Of a stretch of 37,974 nucleotides of DNA, positions 1 through 8,039 are shown in pieces. The stretch is taken from the NCBI GenBank assembly GCA_021647405.1, contig JAKIUU010000025.1:1-37974 (forward strand). Direction: 5' to 3'. Made by a program: the position numbers and the translations under genes. The notes below the pieces were generated by a model, which worked only from the letters and a program-made list of their open reading frames with translations, did no database searches and was not told the origin of the DNA. The stretch is from Flavobacteriaceae bacterium (GTDB taxonomy: Bacteria > Bacteroidota > Bacteroidia > Flavobacteriales > Flavobacteriaceae). Each line of letters begins with the position of its first letter. Positions within the stretch are counted from its first letter, which is position 1.

Positions 1-1088
1 ACAGCGCTTCGTTGGGGGAGTTTGAGCAAGGTATTCCCATTATTGAAAAATTGAAGGACGCTTATCCAAACTATAAAATTTTAGTCACGTTTTTTTCGCC
101 TTCGGGCTATGAAGTACGCAAAAATTATCCCCTTGCCGATTGTGTGACTTACTTACCTTTTGATACTTATAAAAATGCAAAGAAATTTATCGCCACAGTA
201 AATCCTAAATTGGCTATTTTTATTAAATATGAATTTTGGCCCAATTATTTAAAAGTTTTAAAACAAAAACAAATCCCCACTATTTTGGTTTCTGGAATTT
301 TTAGAGAATCGCAGGTTTTTTTTAAAGGATATGGTGGTTTCTTTAGAAAAGCATTACAAACTTTTGATCATTTTTTTGTTCAAAACAAAGCTTCAGAAAA
401 TCTGTTAAACAATATCGGATTTAACAATGTGAGCCTTAGCGGTGACACCCGTTTTGACAGGGTTTATGGCATTACAAAACAACCTAAAAAACTTACTTTT
501 ATAGATAGTTTCACCAAAGATAAAACCACTTTGGTTGTTGGTAGCTCTTGGCCAGAAGACGAGCAAATTATATTGAATTATATCAACAATTTTGCTTCCA
601 AAAATGAAAAAATTATCATTGCCCCACACAACATCCATGAAAGTGAAATTGAGCAGTTAATTAATTCTTGTAAGAAAACTTGTGTGCGTTATTCCGATAA
701 AAATAAAAAGCCAGAAGCTCAGGTTTTAATCATTGATTCTATTGGGCTATTAACGTCTGTATATGCTTATGCAAGTATTGCTTATGTGGGTGGTGGTTTT
801 AACAAAAGCGGCATTCACAATATTTTAGAGCCCGCTACCTATGGCTTGCCAATTATTATTGGCCCCCATTTCGAAAAATTTAACGAAGCGAAAGAATTGA
901 TCCATTTAAAAGGCTGTATAAGTATTAAAGATGCCAAATCGTTTAGTAATATTTTTACTTCTTTGTCTGGCAATTTAGAATTGAGAAAACAAAAAGCCCA
1001 AATAACTAAAGACTATATTTTAGATAATATTGGTGCTACAGATATTATTTATAGTTTTGTACGTGACCTACTTCTAAAAAAAAATTGA
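1..1088 (+). CDS. waaA: 3-deoxy-D-manno-octulosonic acid transferase, 5' truncated
   Basis: This enzyme transfers Kdo from CMP-Kdo onto lipid A precursors at the inner membrane, an essential step of lipopolysaccharide core assembly. The frame is open from base 3 and begins within the conserved SASLGEFEQG segment that lies near residue 50 in the family. The real start is therefore left of the window and the TTG at 12 is only an internal codon. The glycosyltransferase second domain is visible (VVGSSWPEDE, then AYVGGGFNKSGIHNILEPA and the IIGPHFEKFNEA nucleotide-sugar region). About 358 residues remain of a family that is usually a little over 400. It is followed after 1 bp by the Crp/Fnr gene, so the two could be co-transcribed. 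Confidence 0.93.
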   Translation, partial: SASLGEFEQGIPIIEKLKDAYPNYKILVTFFSPSGYEVRKNYPLADCVTYLPFDTYKNAKKFIATVNPKLAIFIKYEFWPNYLKVLKQKQIPTILVSGIFRESQVFFKGYGGFFRKALQTFDHFFVQNKASENLLNNIGFNNVSLSGDTRFDRVYGITKQPKKLTFIDSFTKDKTTLVVGSSWPEDEQIILNYINNFASKNEKIIIAPHNIHESEIEQLINSCKKTCVRYSDKNKKPEAQVLIIDSIGLLTSVYAYASIAYVGGGFNKSGIHNILEPATYGLPIIIGPHFEKFNEAKELIHLKGCISIKDAKSFSNIFTSLSGNLELRKQKAQITKDYILDNIGATDIIYSFVRDLLLKKN

Positions 1089-1089
1089 A

Positions 1090-1722
1090 ATGAGAGAAAA
1101 ACTATGCGATTACTACAACATCATATTCGAAAAAGAACTCATTGAAGAAATTATTAAGTTTGGCGCATTTAAATCTTTAAAAAAAGGCGATTTACTTATT
1201 GATATTAACCAAGAAATAACAGACATTCCACTGCTTTTAAATGGTGCTATAAAAATTGTACGCGAAAACGCTCAAGGCGAAGAATTACTGCTTTATTTTT
1301 TAGAGCGTGGCGACACCTGTGCCATTTCATTCAACAACTGTATCCGCCGTAAAAAAAGTTTGGTTAGGGGGGTTGTAGAAAAAGATTGTGAAGTTATTTA
1401 TTTACCCATTTCTAAATTAGATGACTGGCTTTCAAAATATAAAACATGGCGCGAATTTGTAATAGACAGCTATAACATAAGACTTAACGAAATGATTGAA
1501 GCTATTGACACACTCGCTTTTATGAATATGGATGAGCGTCTTTATAAGTACCTTACTGACAAGGTTCAGATTATGAGAGACACCACTCTGAATACCACAC
1601 ATTTTCAAATAGCACAAGAGTTAAATACATCAAGAGTTGTTGTTTCTAGACTGTTAAAAAAACTTGAAAATCAAGGAAGAATAAAGCTGTCGAGAAATAA
1701 AATTGAGGTCTTAGATTTTTAA
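1090..1722 (+). CDS. Crp/Fnr family transcriptional regulator
   Basis: A 210-residue regulator with an N-terminal cyclic-nucleotide-binding-like beta barrel (about residues 20-120) and a C-terminal winged helix (about 148-208; recognition segment around HFQIAQELNTSRVVVSRLL). The N-terminal cysteine cluster of true FNR is not present, but there are cysteines at 6, 77, 84 and 100, so a thiol or sulfur-responsive role is possible; this is inference. It sits just before the YeeE/YedE sulfur-transport pair. In Bacteroidota, Crp/Fnr genes commonly accompany YeeE/YedE, rhodanese and MBL-fold sulfur genes, which suggests it controls this set. The ligand cannot be read from sequence. Confidence 0.9.
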   Translation: MREKLCDYYNIIFEKELIEEIIKFGAFKSLKKGDLLIDINQEITDIPLLLNGAIKIVRENAQGEELLLYFLERGDTCAISFNNCIRRKKSLVRGVVEKDCEVIYLPISKLDDWLSKYKTWREFVIDSYNIRLNEMIEAIDTLAFMNMDERLYKYLTDKVQIMRDTTLNTTHFQIAQELNTSRVVVSRLLKKLENQGRIKLSRNKIEVLDF

Positions 1723-1734
1723 TTTACTATTTTA

Positions 1735-1767
1735 TTTGCCTCTGTAAAGCTTAAATAAATATCTTTG
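1735..1767 (+). promoter_or_regulatory. Bacteroidota-type promoter for the YeeE/YedE pair
   Basis: A TTTG at 1735-1738 and a TATCTTTG at 1760-1767 match the -33 TTTG and -7 TAnnTTTG elements of the Bacteroidota primary sigma factor, with 21 bp between them. The predicted start of transcription lies about 7 bp downstream, some 15 bp before the ATG at 1790. Confidence 0.6.
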
Positions 1768-1789
1768 GCCAACTAACAATTAAAATCAA

Positions 1790-2347
1790 ATGGATATAAT
1801 TTTAAACCCTTGGCCATGGTATGTGGCTGGACCCCTTATTGCATTTACCATGTTTTTGCTTTTTTATTTTGGAAAATACTTTGGGGTTTCTTCTAATTTA
1901 GAAAATATTTGCGCACTGGGTGGTGCAGGAAAATTTGTCGATTTCTTTAAATTTGATTGGCGTAAAAACACGTGGAACCTTATGTTTATATTAGGTATTA
2001 TCCTTGGCGGATTTATCACCAACGAATGGCTCATCACCTCTGATACTGTTATTTTAAGCCCCCAAACCATAACCGACTTATCGGCTATTGGCATTCAAAA
2101 TGCAGGACATAATTTTTTACCCTCAGAAATTTTTAGTACTGAATCGATGCTTACACTAAAGGGTTTTGCCCTTTTAATTGGCGCTGGTTTTTTAGTGGGT
2201 TTTGGCTCAAGATATGCAGGGGGTTGTACTTCTGGACACGGCATTATGGGTATGAGTAACCTTGAGACCCCTTCATTTATAGCCGTTGGTGGTTTTTTTA
2301 TTGGCGGACTTATTATGACTTGGTTTATTTTACCCCACATTTTTTAA
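1790..2347 (+). CDS. YeeE/YedE family sulfur-compound transporter, first half
   Basis: A 185-residue membrane protein with about four hydrophobic segments. It carries the YeeE/YedE signature GSRYAGGCTSGHG (Cys146), the region that lines the thiosulfate path in the single-chain transporter TsuA/YeeE; a second cysteine is at position 41. In many bacteria the transporter is encoded as two short half-proteins, and the next gene supplies the second half 10 bp downstream. Transport of thiosulfate or a related sulfur species across the inner membrane is inferred from the family. It has its own promoter just upstream. Confidence 0.88.
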   Translation: MDIILNPWPWYVAGPLIAFTMFLLFYFGKYFGVSSNLENICALGGAGKFVDFFKFDWRKNTWNLMFILGIILGGFITNEWLITSDTVILSPQTITDLSAIGIQNAGHNFLPSEIFSTESMLTLKGFALLIGAGFLVGFGSRYAGGCTSGHGIMGMSNLETPSFIAVGGFFIGGLIMTWFILPHIF

Positions 2348-2357
2348 ATTACGACTC

Positions 2358-2771
2358 ATGAAAAATATAAAATTTTTATTGGTAGGTGTTCTTTTCGGAA
2401 TTATATTGAGTAAAGCCGAAATCATTTCTTGGTTTCGCATTTACGAAATGTTCAAATTTCAATCTTTCCATATGTATGGTATCATCGGCTCTGCCGTTGT
2501 AATTGGTATTGGGCTTATGTTTTTATTTAAAACTAAAAAAATTAAAACTATCCAAGGCGAAGCCATTGAAGTTATCGCCAAGAAAAAAGGGGTGTCTAGA
2601 AATCTTTTAGGAGGCATCATTTTTGGTTTGGGTTGGGCTTTAGGAGGCGCTTGTCCTGGCCCCATGTTTGCATTGGTTGGCAAAGGAATACTCCCCATAC
2701 TTGTCGTTTTATTAGGCGCTTTATTGGGGGCTTTTACATACCACGCCGTAAAACAAAAATTGCCACATTAA
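2358..2771 (+). CDS. YeeE/YedE (DUF6691) family protein, second half
   Basis: A 137-residue membrane protein with four hydrophobic segments and the partner signature GWALGGACPGPMFALVG (Cys99). This is equivalent to the second conserved cysteine loop of full-length YeeE/YedE. It lies 10 bp after the first half-protein, and the two presumably assemble into one sulfur-compound channel. After it, 131 bp of AT-rich DNA separates this sulfur unit from the molybdenum-cofactor operon. Confidence 0.88.
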   Translation: MKNIKFLLVGVLFGIILSKAEIISWFRIYEMFKFQSFHMYGIIGSAVVIGIGLMFLFKTKKIKTIQGEAIEVIAKKKGVSRNLLGGIIFGLGWALGGACPGPMFALVGKGILPILVVLLGALLGAFTYHAVKQKLPH

Positions 2772-2902
2772 AATTATAAAAAACATCTAAAAAACTAACA
2801 GGACAAACAATATCCATTTAAAGAAAGTTCTTTTAAAGGCATATCTTTACAAAGCATTTAACCTTCTATTAAATTTGGTTATTTTAAACTTAACGGCAAT
2901 AA

Positions 2903-3892
2903 ATGCGAAAACTAACAGATAAATTCGGCCGTCAGATTAGCTATCTTAGGCTAGCTGTAACAGACCGTTGTAATTTTAGATGTCAATATTGTATGCCAGC
3001 ACAAGGCGCCGCAATTGTAGACAGAAAAGAACTGTTAACTTTTAAAGAGATGTACCGCGTTACCCGTGTGCTGAGCGAGTTAGGTGTAGATAAAGTCCGT
3101 CTAACCGGTGGCGAACCTTTTGTACGTCGTGATTTTATCAACTTTTTAGAATCACTGGCTTTTAACGATAAATTAAAAAGTATCAATCTTACCACCAATG
3201 GGGCTTTAGTAGGAAAATATATAGACACGTTAGAAGCATTAGGTATAACCAATGTCAATTTGAGTATTGATAGTTTAAACAAGGAAAAATTTAACACAAT
3301 TACACACCGCAATGCTTTTGATGATGTTTACAATACGCTTCAAAATTTACAACAAAGCAATATCAATTTAAAACTGAATGTGGTTGTTATACCAGATGTG
3401 AATACCAATGAAATTATCGACTTTATCGCGCTTACTAAAAACCAAGATTTAGCGGTACGGTTTATTGAAGAAATGCCTTTTAACGGCAAAGGATTGCGCG
3501 AAACAGAGCAGGTTTGGAACAGCGCCACCATTTTAAATCACATCCAATCTCATTATAAAGACATTGAACAATTAGCACATAAAACATCAGCAACCTCAAA
3601 CAATTATAGGGTAAAAGGATATCGAGGTAGCTTTGGCATAATTCCCGCTTTTACACGTACTATTTGTCACGATTGTAATCGCATTCGCATTACCGCCACA
3701 GGGCTGTTTAAAAATTGCTTGTTCGACGATGGTGTGTTTAATGTACGCGATTTTATTCGTAATGGGGCCAGTGATAACGATTTAAAGAAACTATTTATCG
3801 AAACTGTGAGCCAAAAACCAAAAAACGGTTTTGTTGCCGAAGCAGCCCGTGATAATAAAGTGAGCGAAAGTATGTCGTCCATCGGCGGATAA
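2903..3892 (+). CDS. moaA: GTP 3',8-cyclase (radical SAM), first step of Mo cofactor synthesis
   Basis: A radical SAM enzyme that converts GTP to 3',8-cH2GTP, the first step of molybdopterin synthesis. The N-terminal SAM cluster motif CNFRCQYC (Cys23, Cys27, Cys30) and the C-terminal cluster motif CHDCNRIRITATGLFKNC are both complete. The protein ends in Gly-Gly, as active MoaA proteins do. Its 329 residues are the usual length. It is the first gene of a five-gene plus-strand run through 8013. A weak TAnnTTT-like element (TATCTTTA, 2842-2849) precedes it, so the operon probably starts here. Confidence 0.97.
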   Translation: MRKLTDKFGRQISYLRLAVTDRCNFRCQYCMPAQGAAIVDRKELLTFKEMYRVTRVLSELGVDKVRLTGGEPFVRRDFINFLESLAFNDKLKSINLTTNGALVGKYIDTLEALGITNVNLSIDSLNKEKFNTITHRNAFDDVYNTLQNLQQSNINLKLNVVVIPDVNTNEIIDFIALTKNQDLAVRFIEEMPFNGKGLRETEQVWNSATILNHIQSHYKDIEQLAHKTSATSNNYRVKGYRGSFGIIPAFTRTICHDCNRIRITATGLFKNCLFDDGVFNVRDFIRNGASDNDLKKLFIETVSQKPKNGFVAEAARDNKVSESMSSIGG

Positions 3893-3902
3893 ATATTTAA
3901 AA

Positions 3903-3933
3903 ATGTCTTTCCCGCGCGAGTGGGAATCCACAT
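3903..3933. repeat. Short palindromic repeat in the moaA-moeA junction
   Basis: TTCCC and GGGAA arms enclose a CGCGCGAG-containing centre, followed by ATCC. This resembles the dispersed repeats of the TGTCATTCCCGC...GGGAATCC type found in many Bacteroidota genomes (recalled similarity, not searched). It lies immediately before moeA and creates a misleading in-frame ATG at 3903. Confidence 0.6.
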
Positions 3934-3944
3934 ATAAAACTAAA

Positions 3945-5153
3945 ATGATTACATCAACAAAAGCACTGGAAATAATTTTAAACAGTACCGCAAATTTTGG
4001 TACAGAATCTATTCCTTTTATTGAAAGTACAGGACGTATTTTAAAAGAAAATGTGATAGCCGATCGTGATTTCCCACCATTCGACCGCGTCAGTATGGAC
4101 GGTGTAGCCATTGATATTGATGCCTTTAACCAAGGACAACGCCAATTTAAAATAGAAGGTATTCAAGCCGCCGGAAGTCCACAATTAACTTTAAGAAATC
4201 CCAAAAATTGTATCGAAGCGATGACAGGGGCGGTGTTACCAAAAAAGGCCAATGCCGTTATTCAGTATGAATTAACCGATATCCAAAACGGCATTGTAAC
4301 ACTCAATACAAACGACGTAAAATTTTATAAAAACATCCATAAAAAAGGTCTCGATGGTACGAAAGGCACCCCTTTACTTTCACAAAATACTGTAATAAGT
4401 GCCGCCGAAATAGGCGTTTTAGCCACCGTTGGCAAAGCCCAAGTAATAGTGGCCAAGCAACCCAAAATTTGTATCATTTCTACAGGCGATGAGTTGGTAG
4501 AAGTCAATCAAACCCCTTTGCCGCATCAAATTAGGCGCAGTAATGTTTTTACTTTGGTGGCCTTATTAAAAAGACTCAATCTTAAAGCAGACACCCTACA
4601 TATTAAAGACGATAAAACCCTGTTAAAACAAAAAATTGAAACCACTTTAAACAATTATGATGTCTTGATGTTTAGCGGTGCAGTAAGCAAAGGTAAATTC
4701 GATTTTATTCCAGATGTTTTAGACAGTTTGGGTGTTAAAAAATTATTCCACCGCGTCAAACAAAAGCCCGGTAAACCTTTTTGGTTTGGGACAAAAAGCC
4801 ATACCGAGCGCGGTCGAAGTACAAAAACAGTATTTGCTTTTCCCGGCAATCCGGTATCGACTTTTGTGAGCTGTCTCAAATATTTTTATCCGTGGTATTA
4901 CAAATCGGTTGGCGTAGCCATACCCGTAGAGACGGCTATTTTGGCTTCAGATTTTGAATTTAAGTCGCCTCTTACCTATTTTTTACAAGTTAAATTAGAA
5001 ACAAAAGACGGCTACACCTATGCCCATCCGGTAACGGGAAACGGTTCGGGCGATTTGGCTAATTTGGCTGTAGCCGATGCTTTTATAGAACTGCCCGGTG
5101 ACGAAACGCTCTTTAAAAAAGGACGTGTTTTCCCTTTGCTAAAGTATCGATAA
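3945..5153 (+). CDS. moeA: Molybdopterin molybdenumtransferase
   Basis: MoeA inserts molybdate into adenylylated molybdopterin. Conserved parts are visible: the FPPFDRVSMDGVA N-terminal segment, the ISTGDELVE motif, the SGAVSKGKFDFIP active-site loop and the AFPGNPVSTF segment. The start at 3945 (MITSTKALEI) is chosen because the 14 residues ahead of it are translation of a repeat. An unusual stretch of about nine residues (SHTERGRST) sits between PFWFGTK and KTVFAFPGNP, where relatives have little or nothing, and its DNA looks like an inserted repeat. About 400 residues, normal for the family. Expected to be functional, since the insert falls in a surface loop (inference). Confidence 0.95.
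   Translation: MITSTKALEIILNSTANFGTESIPFIESTGRILKENVIADRDFPPFDRVSMDGVAIDIDAFNQGQRQFKIEGIQAAGSPQLTLRNPKNCIEAMTGAVLPKKANAVIQYELTDIQNGIVTLNTNDVKFYKNIHKKGLDGTKGTPLLSQNTVISAAEIGVLATVGKAQVIVAKQPKICIISTGDELVEVNQTPLPHQIRRSNVFTLVALLKRLNLKADTLHIKDDKTLLKQKIETTLNNYDVLMFSGAVSKGKFDFIPDVLDSLGVKKLFHRVKQKPGKPFWFGTKSHTERGRSTKTVFAFPGNPVSTFVSCLKYFYPWYYKSVGVAIPVETAILASDFEFKSPLTYFLQVKLETKDGYTYAHPVTGNGSGDLANLAVADAFIELPGDETLFKKGRVFPLLKYR
4798..4822. repeat. In-frame repeat insertion inside moeA
   Basis: The segment contains CATACCGAGCGCGGTCGAAG, which resembles the TACCGAGCGC..GTCGAGGTA class of dispersed repeats common in flavobacteria (recalled, not searched). CGA/TCG and TAC/GTA arms give a weak hairpin. It adds about nine residues to MoeA without breaking the frame. 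Confidence 0.5.
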
Positions 5154-5181
5154 ATAGTTATAATTTTGTGTCACTGTGTTG

Positions 5182-5221
5182 TTTCACAAAGCGGCACAGA
5201 GAAACACAAAGATTCACAAAG
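5182..5221 (+). repeat. Four tandem 10-bp units before moaC
   Basis: Four consecutive decamers fit NNNCACARAG: TTTCACAAAG, CGGCACAGAG, AAACACAAAG, ATTCACAAAG. The run ends 3 bp before the moaC ATG at 5225 and can be read in frame with moaC from an upstream ATG at 5168, which is not believed to be the start. Repeats of this CACAAAG type are scattered in flavobacterial genomes (recalled). Confidence 0.8.
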
Positions 5222-5224
5222 ATT

Positions 5225-5713
5225 ATGGATAATAAATTTTCTCATATCGATAAAGACAACCAGCCCAAAATGGTAAATGTGGGCACTAAAAAAGTTACAA
5301 AACGCAAAGCTACCGCCGAAGCTTTAATGTTTTTAGGTCATGAAATCATCGCGCATTTTAAAGACGATGAACTCACAACCAAAAAAGGACCGGTTTTTCA
5401 AACGGCTATTATAGCCGGTATTCAGGCGGTTAAACGCACATCTGATGTGATTCCAATGTGTCATCCACTCCTCATTGACGGTATTGATATTAAAATAAAA
5501 GTGATAGACGACGCCAATATAAACATTCGTTGTACCGTGAGCATTGAAGGTAAAACGGGCGTCGAGATGGAAGCCTTAACAGGCGCGAGTGTTGCCGCCT
5601 TAACTGTTTATGATATGTGTAAAGCCCTCTCACAAAAAATGGTGATTAAAGAGGTTAAATTGTTAGAAAAAACGGGCGGAAAATCGGATATAAAAAACAC
5701 AACGGCTGTCTAA
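5225..5713 (+). CDS. moaC: Cyclic pyranopterin monophosphate synthase
   Basis: MoaC converts the MoaA product into cyclic pyranopterin monophosphate. Family motifs are present in order: KRKATAEA, then VIPMCHPLLIDGIDI with the conserved histidine, EMEALTGASVAALTVYDMCK, and near the end EKTGGKSD with the catalytic lysine. The start at 5225 gives MDNKFSHID and 162 residues, the normal size. The longer frame from 5168 would add translation of the decamer repeat. It is third in the Mo-cofactor operon. There is no fused MoaB domain, unlike some Bacteroidota MoaC proteins. Confidence 0.95.
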   Translation: MDNKFSHIDKDNQPKMVNVGTKKVTKRKATAEALMFLGHEIIAHFKDDELTTKKGPVFQTAIIAGIQAVKRTSDVIPMCHPLLIDGIDIKIKVIDDANINIRCTVSIEGKTGVEMEALTGASVAALTVYDMCKALSQKMVIKEVKLLEKTGGKSDIKNTTAV

Positions 5714-5720
5714 AATAAAA

Positions 5721-5758
5721 AGTGTCATTCTGACCCCGAAATGTCGGGGGAAGAATCT
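5721..5758. repeat. Palindromic repeat in the moaC-mobA junction
   Basis: CCCCGA (5734-5739) and TCGGGG (5744-5749) form a 6-bp stem around AATG. Outer arms ATTCT (5727-5731) and AGAAT (5752-5756) extend it. The overall layout (GTCATTCTGA...AAGAATCT) is that of a common flavobacterial dispersed repeat. It is not followed by a T-run, so it is not called a terminator. Confidence 0.65.
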
Positions 5759-5766
5759 CTAAAAAA

Positions 5767-6888
5767 ATGAAAAAACACGAAAAACATACCAAACTCACCC
5801 TGCGAAAAAACGGTAATTACGCTTTTCAAGAAATTGCCATTTTGGGTGTAAAATGTACCATAATTACCCAATTATCACAAAAAATAGCCGAAAAACTGCA
5901 AAAAACAGCCAAAATTACCTATTTTGATGCTTCTCATAATACCGACGAAACAGCCCCCATTTTAGATACTTTTACTTTTAATAAAACAGGCGCTTTAAAC
6001 ACCTATACAAGTACTGTTTTAAACAAGTTTAATACGCGTATTCAATTTTCGGCTTACGACCTCGTCCTTATCAACGGCAACCACTATCCCGCCGCAAAAC
6101 AGATTGTCATTTTAGATCCCGAAAAAGAAGCGTCTATCAAAAAACGCATTGACCAAATAACCGCTATTGTCTGTTTTGTAAAAAAGACAAACGACGCCAA
6201 AATATTTGACTGTCTTAAAAATAAATTTAAAGACATTAACAGCATTCCTGTCTTTGAAATAAACGATGTTATCGGTATCAGCAATCTTATAGCAAGTGTT
6301 GTAAAAGAAAATCAACCCGCCTTAAACGGTCTTGTTTTGGCCGGTGGTAAAAGTACCCGTATGGGCACCGACAAAGGTTTGCTTAACTATCACGGACAAG
6401 CACAACGCGACTATTTAATGGCCTTACTACAAAATGTTTTGGGTAAAAAAGCCAAAGTTTTTCTCTCGGTTAGAGCCGAGCAGGACATTAAAAACACCCC
6501 TATTATAACCGATAAATTTACAGGGCTCGGTCCTTTTGGCGCCATTTGTTCGGCTTTTATGCACAATCCCAACGCGGCGTATGTGGTGGTAGCTACCGAT
6601 TTGCCTTTTGTCAATCAAGCGGTTTTAGAATTACTGATAAGTCAACGCAATCCTACAAAAATAGCCACGGCTATAAAAGGCAAAGGCCAACCGTTTATGG
6701 AACCACTTGTGACTATTTGGGAACCCAAAGCCTATCCGGTTTTACTCGGTTATCTGGCACAAGGCTATTCGTGTCCACGTAAAGTCTTAATCAATTCCGC
6801 TGTAGAAATTGTAACGATAGACGACCGCTTTATTCAGAATGTCAACACACCTAAAGATTTTAAAGCAGCCCAAGAAAAACTATCATAA
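5767..6888 (+). CDS. mobA: Molybdenum cofactor nucleotidyltransferase with degenerate MobB-like N-domain
   Basis: The C-terminal half (about 185-373) is a MobA-type nucleotidyltransferase with the signature LAGGKSTRMGTDKG (191-204), the ITDKFTGLGPFGAICSAF segment and the VVATDLPFVN metal-binding region. It would link GMP or CMP to molybdopterin. The N-terminal 183 residues follow a MobB-like plan: a leading strand, then YDLVLINGNHYPAAKQIVI. The P-loop is absent, because the position holds AILGVKCTIITQL instead of a GxxGxGKT/S sequence. The domain therefore probably does not bind GTP in the usual way. It ends directly against the next gene (6889) with no gap, so translation is likely coupled. 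Confidence 0.85.
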   Translation: MKKHEKHTKLTLRKNGNYAFQEIAILGVKCTIITQLSQKIAEKLQKTAKITYFDASHNTDETAPILDTFTFNKTGALNTYTSTVLNKFNTRIQFSAYDLVLINGNHYPAAKQIVILDPEKEASIKKRIDQITAIVCFVKKTNDAKIFDCLKNKFKDINSIPVFEINDVIGISNLIASVVKENQPALNGLVLAGGKSTRMGTDKGLLNYHGQAQRDYLMALLQNVLGKKAKVFLSVRAEQDIKNTPIITDKFTGLGPFGAICSAFMHNPNAAYVVVATDLPFVNQAVLELLISQRNPTKIATAIKGKGQPFMEPLVTIWEPKAYPVLLGYLAQGYSCPRKVLINSAVEIVTIDDRFIQNVNTPKDFKAAQEKLS

Positions 6889-8013
6889 ATGGACTTTAAA
6901 CCTGCCGATTTTTACCAACGTCAAACCACCTTGCCCGAAATAGGTACAGCGGGGCAAGAACGCCTTGGCCAAGCTAAGGTTTTGGTAGCAGGTTGTGGCG
7001 GATTGGGTTCTGTGGCAGCCGTTTACTTAGCCGGAAGCGGTATTGGCACCATTCATTTGGTAGATTTTGATGAGGTATCGGTGTCAAACCTCCACCGTCA
7101 GGTATTTTATAAAACAGCCGACATTGGCAAAGCCAAAGCCGCAGTGTTGGCGGCCCATATCAAAGCCATTAACCCATTTATCAAAGTCACTTTTAGCACA
7201 AAGGCCATAGCCAAAAGCTCCGTTAAAAGTCTTATAGCGCCCTATGATATTGTACTCGACTGTACCGACAGCCTCTCCATTAAATACCTTATAAACGATG
7301 CCTGTGTTTTAGAAAACAAAACACTTGTTTACGGCTCTTTGTATAAATTTGACGGTTATGTGGCGACTTTTAACGCGCTTGACGAAAAAGGCGGGCGTAC
7401 GGCCAACTTGCGCGATGCTTTTCCCAAAAGGCCCCAAAAATACATTCCCAATTGCGCCGAGGCGGGGACTTTAAACAGCATAGTTGGGATTATCGGCTTG
7501 ATGCAAGCCAACGAAGTTTTAAAATTGGTTACCAAAGTAGGACAGCCTCTTACCAACCAATTACTGATTTATAACAGCTTGAATAATTCGCAATTTATAA
7601 TGAAGCTTAAAGTTTCTTCCAAATGTCAAGCTGAGCCTACCACGGCAGGTAAACTCCGCCGAAGCTTCTCAACCATCTTCAATACCGAAACCTACACCGA
7701 CCCCGGCTGTGCCCTACAAGACGACAGCCTACTTATTACAGCCGACACCTTAAAGATTCAACTCAAAAACAACAGCACAAAACTGTTTCTTATTTCGGTT
7801 ATAGAAAACCAAAATATGTCTTTGCCTTTTAAAGTGGATGCACAAATACCGCTTTCTCAATTCAATCCTAAAACTTTAGCAATAAACAGCTCTAAAACCT
7901 ATATTATGGTATGCCAACGCGGTATAACCAGCTATACCACCACCCAACAATTTAAAAAGGCCTTCCCAAAAGTAAAGGTGCTGAGTTTAAAGGAGGGGGT
8001 TGTAGGGTATTAA
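6889..8013 (+). CDS. moeB: MoeB/ThiF-type adenylyltransferase with C-terminal rhodanese domain
   Basis: An E1-like enzyme that adenylates the Gly-Gly end of MoaD so that it can be thiocarboxylated. The nucleotide-binding loop GCGGLG is at 35-40, the DFDEVSVSNLHRQ segment at 59-71, VLDCTD at 122-127, and the catalytic cysteine region NCAEAGT at 188-194 (Cys189). The zinc CxxC pairs of E. coli MoeB are not seen. A C-terminal rhodanese-like domain (about 285-374) keeps a cysteine at 342 (CQRGITS) and could supply the sulfur. The linker (about 244-262) is translated from an inserted repeat. Its probable substrate, MoaD, lies 2 kb away on the other strand. Confidence 0.92.
   Translation: MDFKPADFYQRQTTLPEIGTAGQERLGQAKVLVAGCGGLGSVAAVYLAGSGIGTIHLVDFDEVSVSNLHRQVFYKTADIGKAKAAVLAAHIKAINPFIKVTFSTKAIAKSSVKSLIAPYDIVLDCTDSLSIKYLINDACVLENKTLVYGSLYKFDGYVATFNALDEKGGRTANLRDAFPKRPQKYIPNCAEAGTLNSIVGIIGLMQANEVLKLVTKVGQPLTNQLLIYNSLNNSQFIMKLKVSSKCQAEPTTAGKLRRSFSTIFNTETYTDPGCALQDDSLLITADTLKIQLKNNSTKLFLISVIENQNMSLPFKVDAQIPLSQFNPKTLAINSSKTYIMVCQRGITSYTTTQQFKKAFPKVKVLSLKEGVVGY
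7624..7675. repeat. In-frame palindromic repeat inside moeB
   Basis: TGTCAAGCTGAGCCTACC opens the element and GGTAAACTC then AGCTTCTCAACC close it. Arms AAGCT/AGCTT, GAG/CTC and TACC/GGTA pair in nested fashion. It has the form of a dispersed TGTCAAGCTGAG...GAAGCTTCTCA repeat and encodes a low-complexity linker (KCQAEPTTAGKLRRSFST) between the E1 and rhodanese domains. Confidence 0.6.
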
Positions 8014-8039
8014 ATTCGTTTAGGCGTCATTGCGAATGC

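Noticed and set aside
3903..3944. An earlier start for moeA
   Set aside because: The extra residues are read from a palindromic repeat and are not part of the MoeA family.
6546..6782. A plus-strand frame inside mobA
   Set aside because: It is a shadow in another frame with no start signal or recognisable domain.
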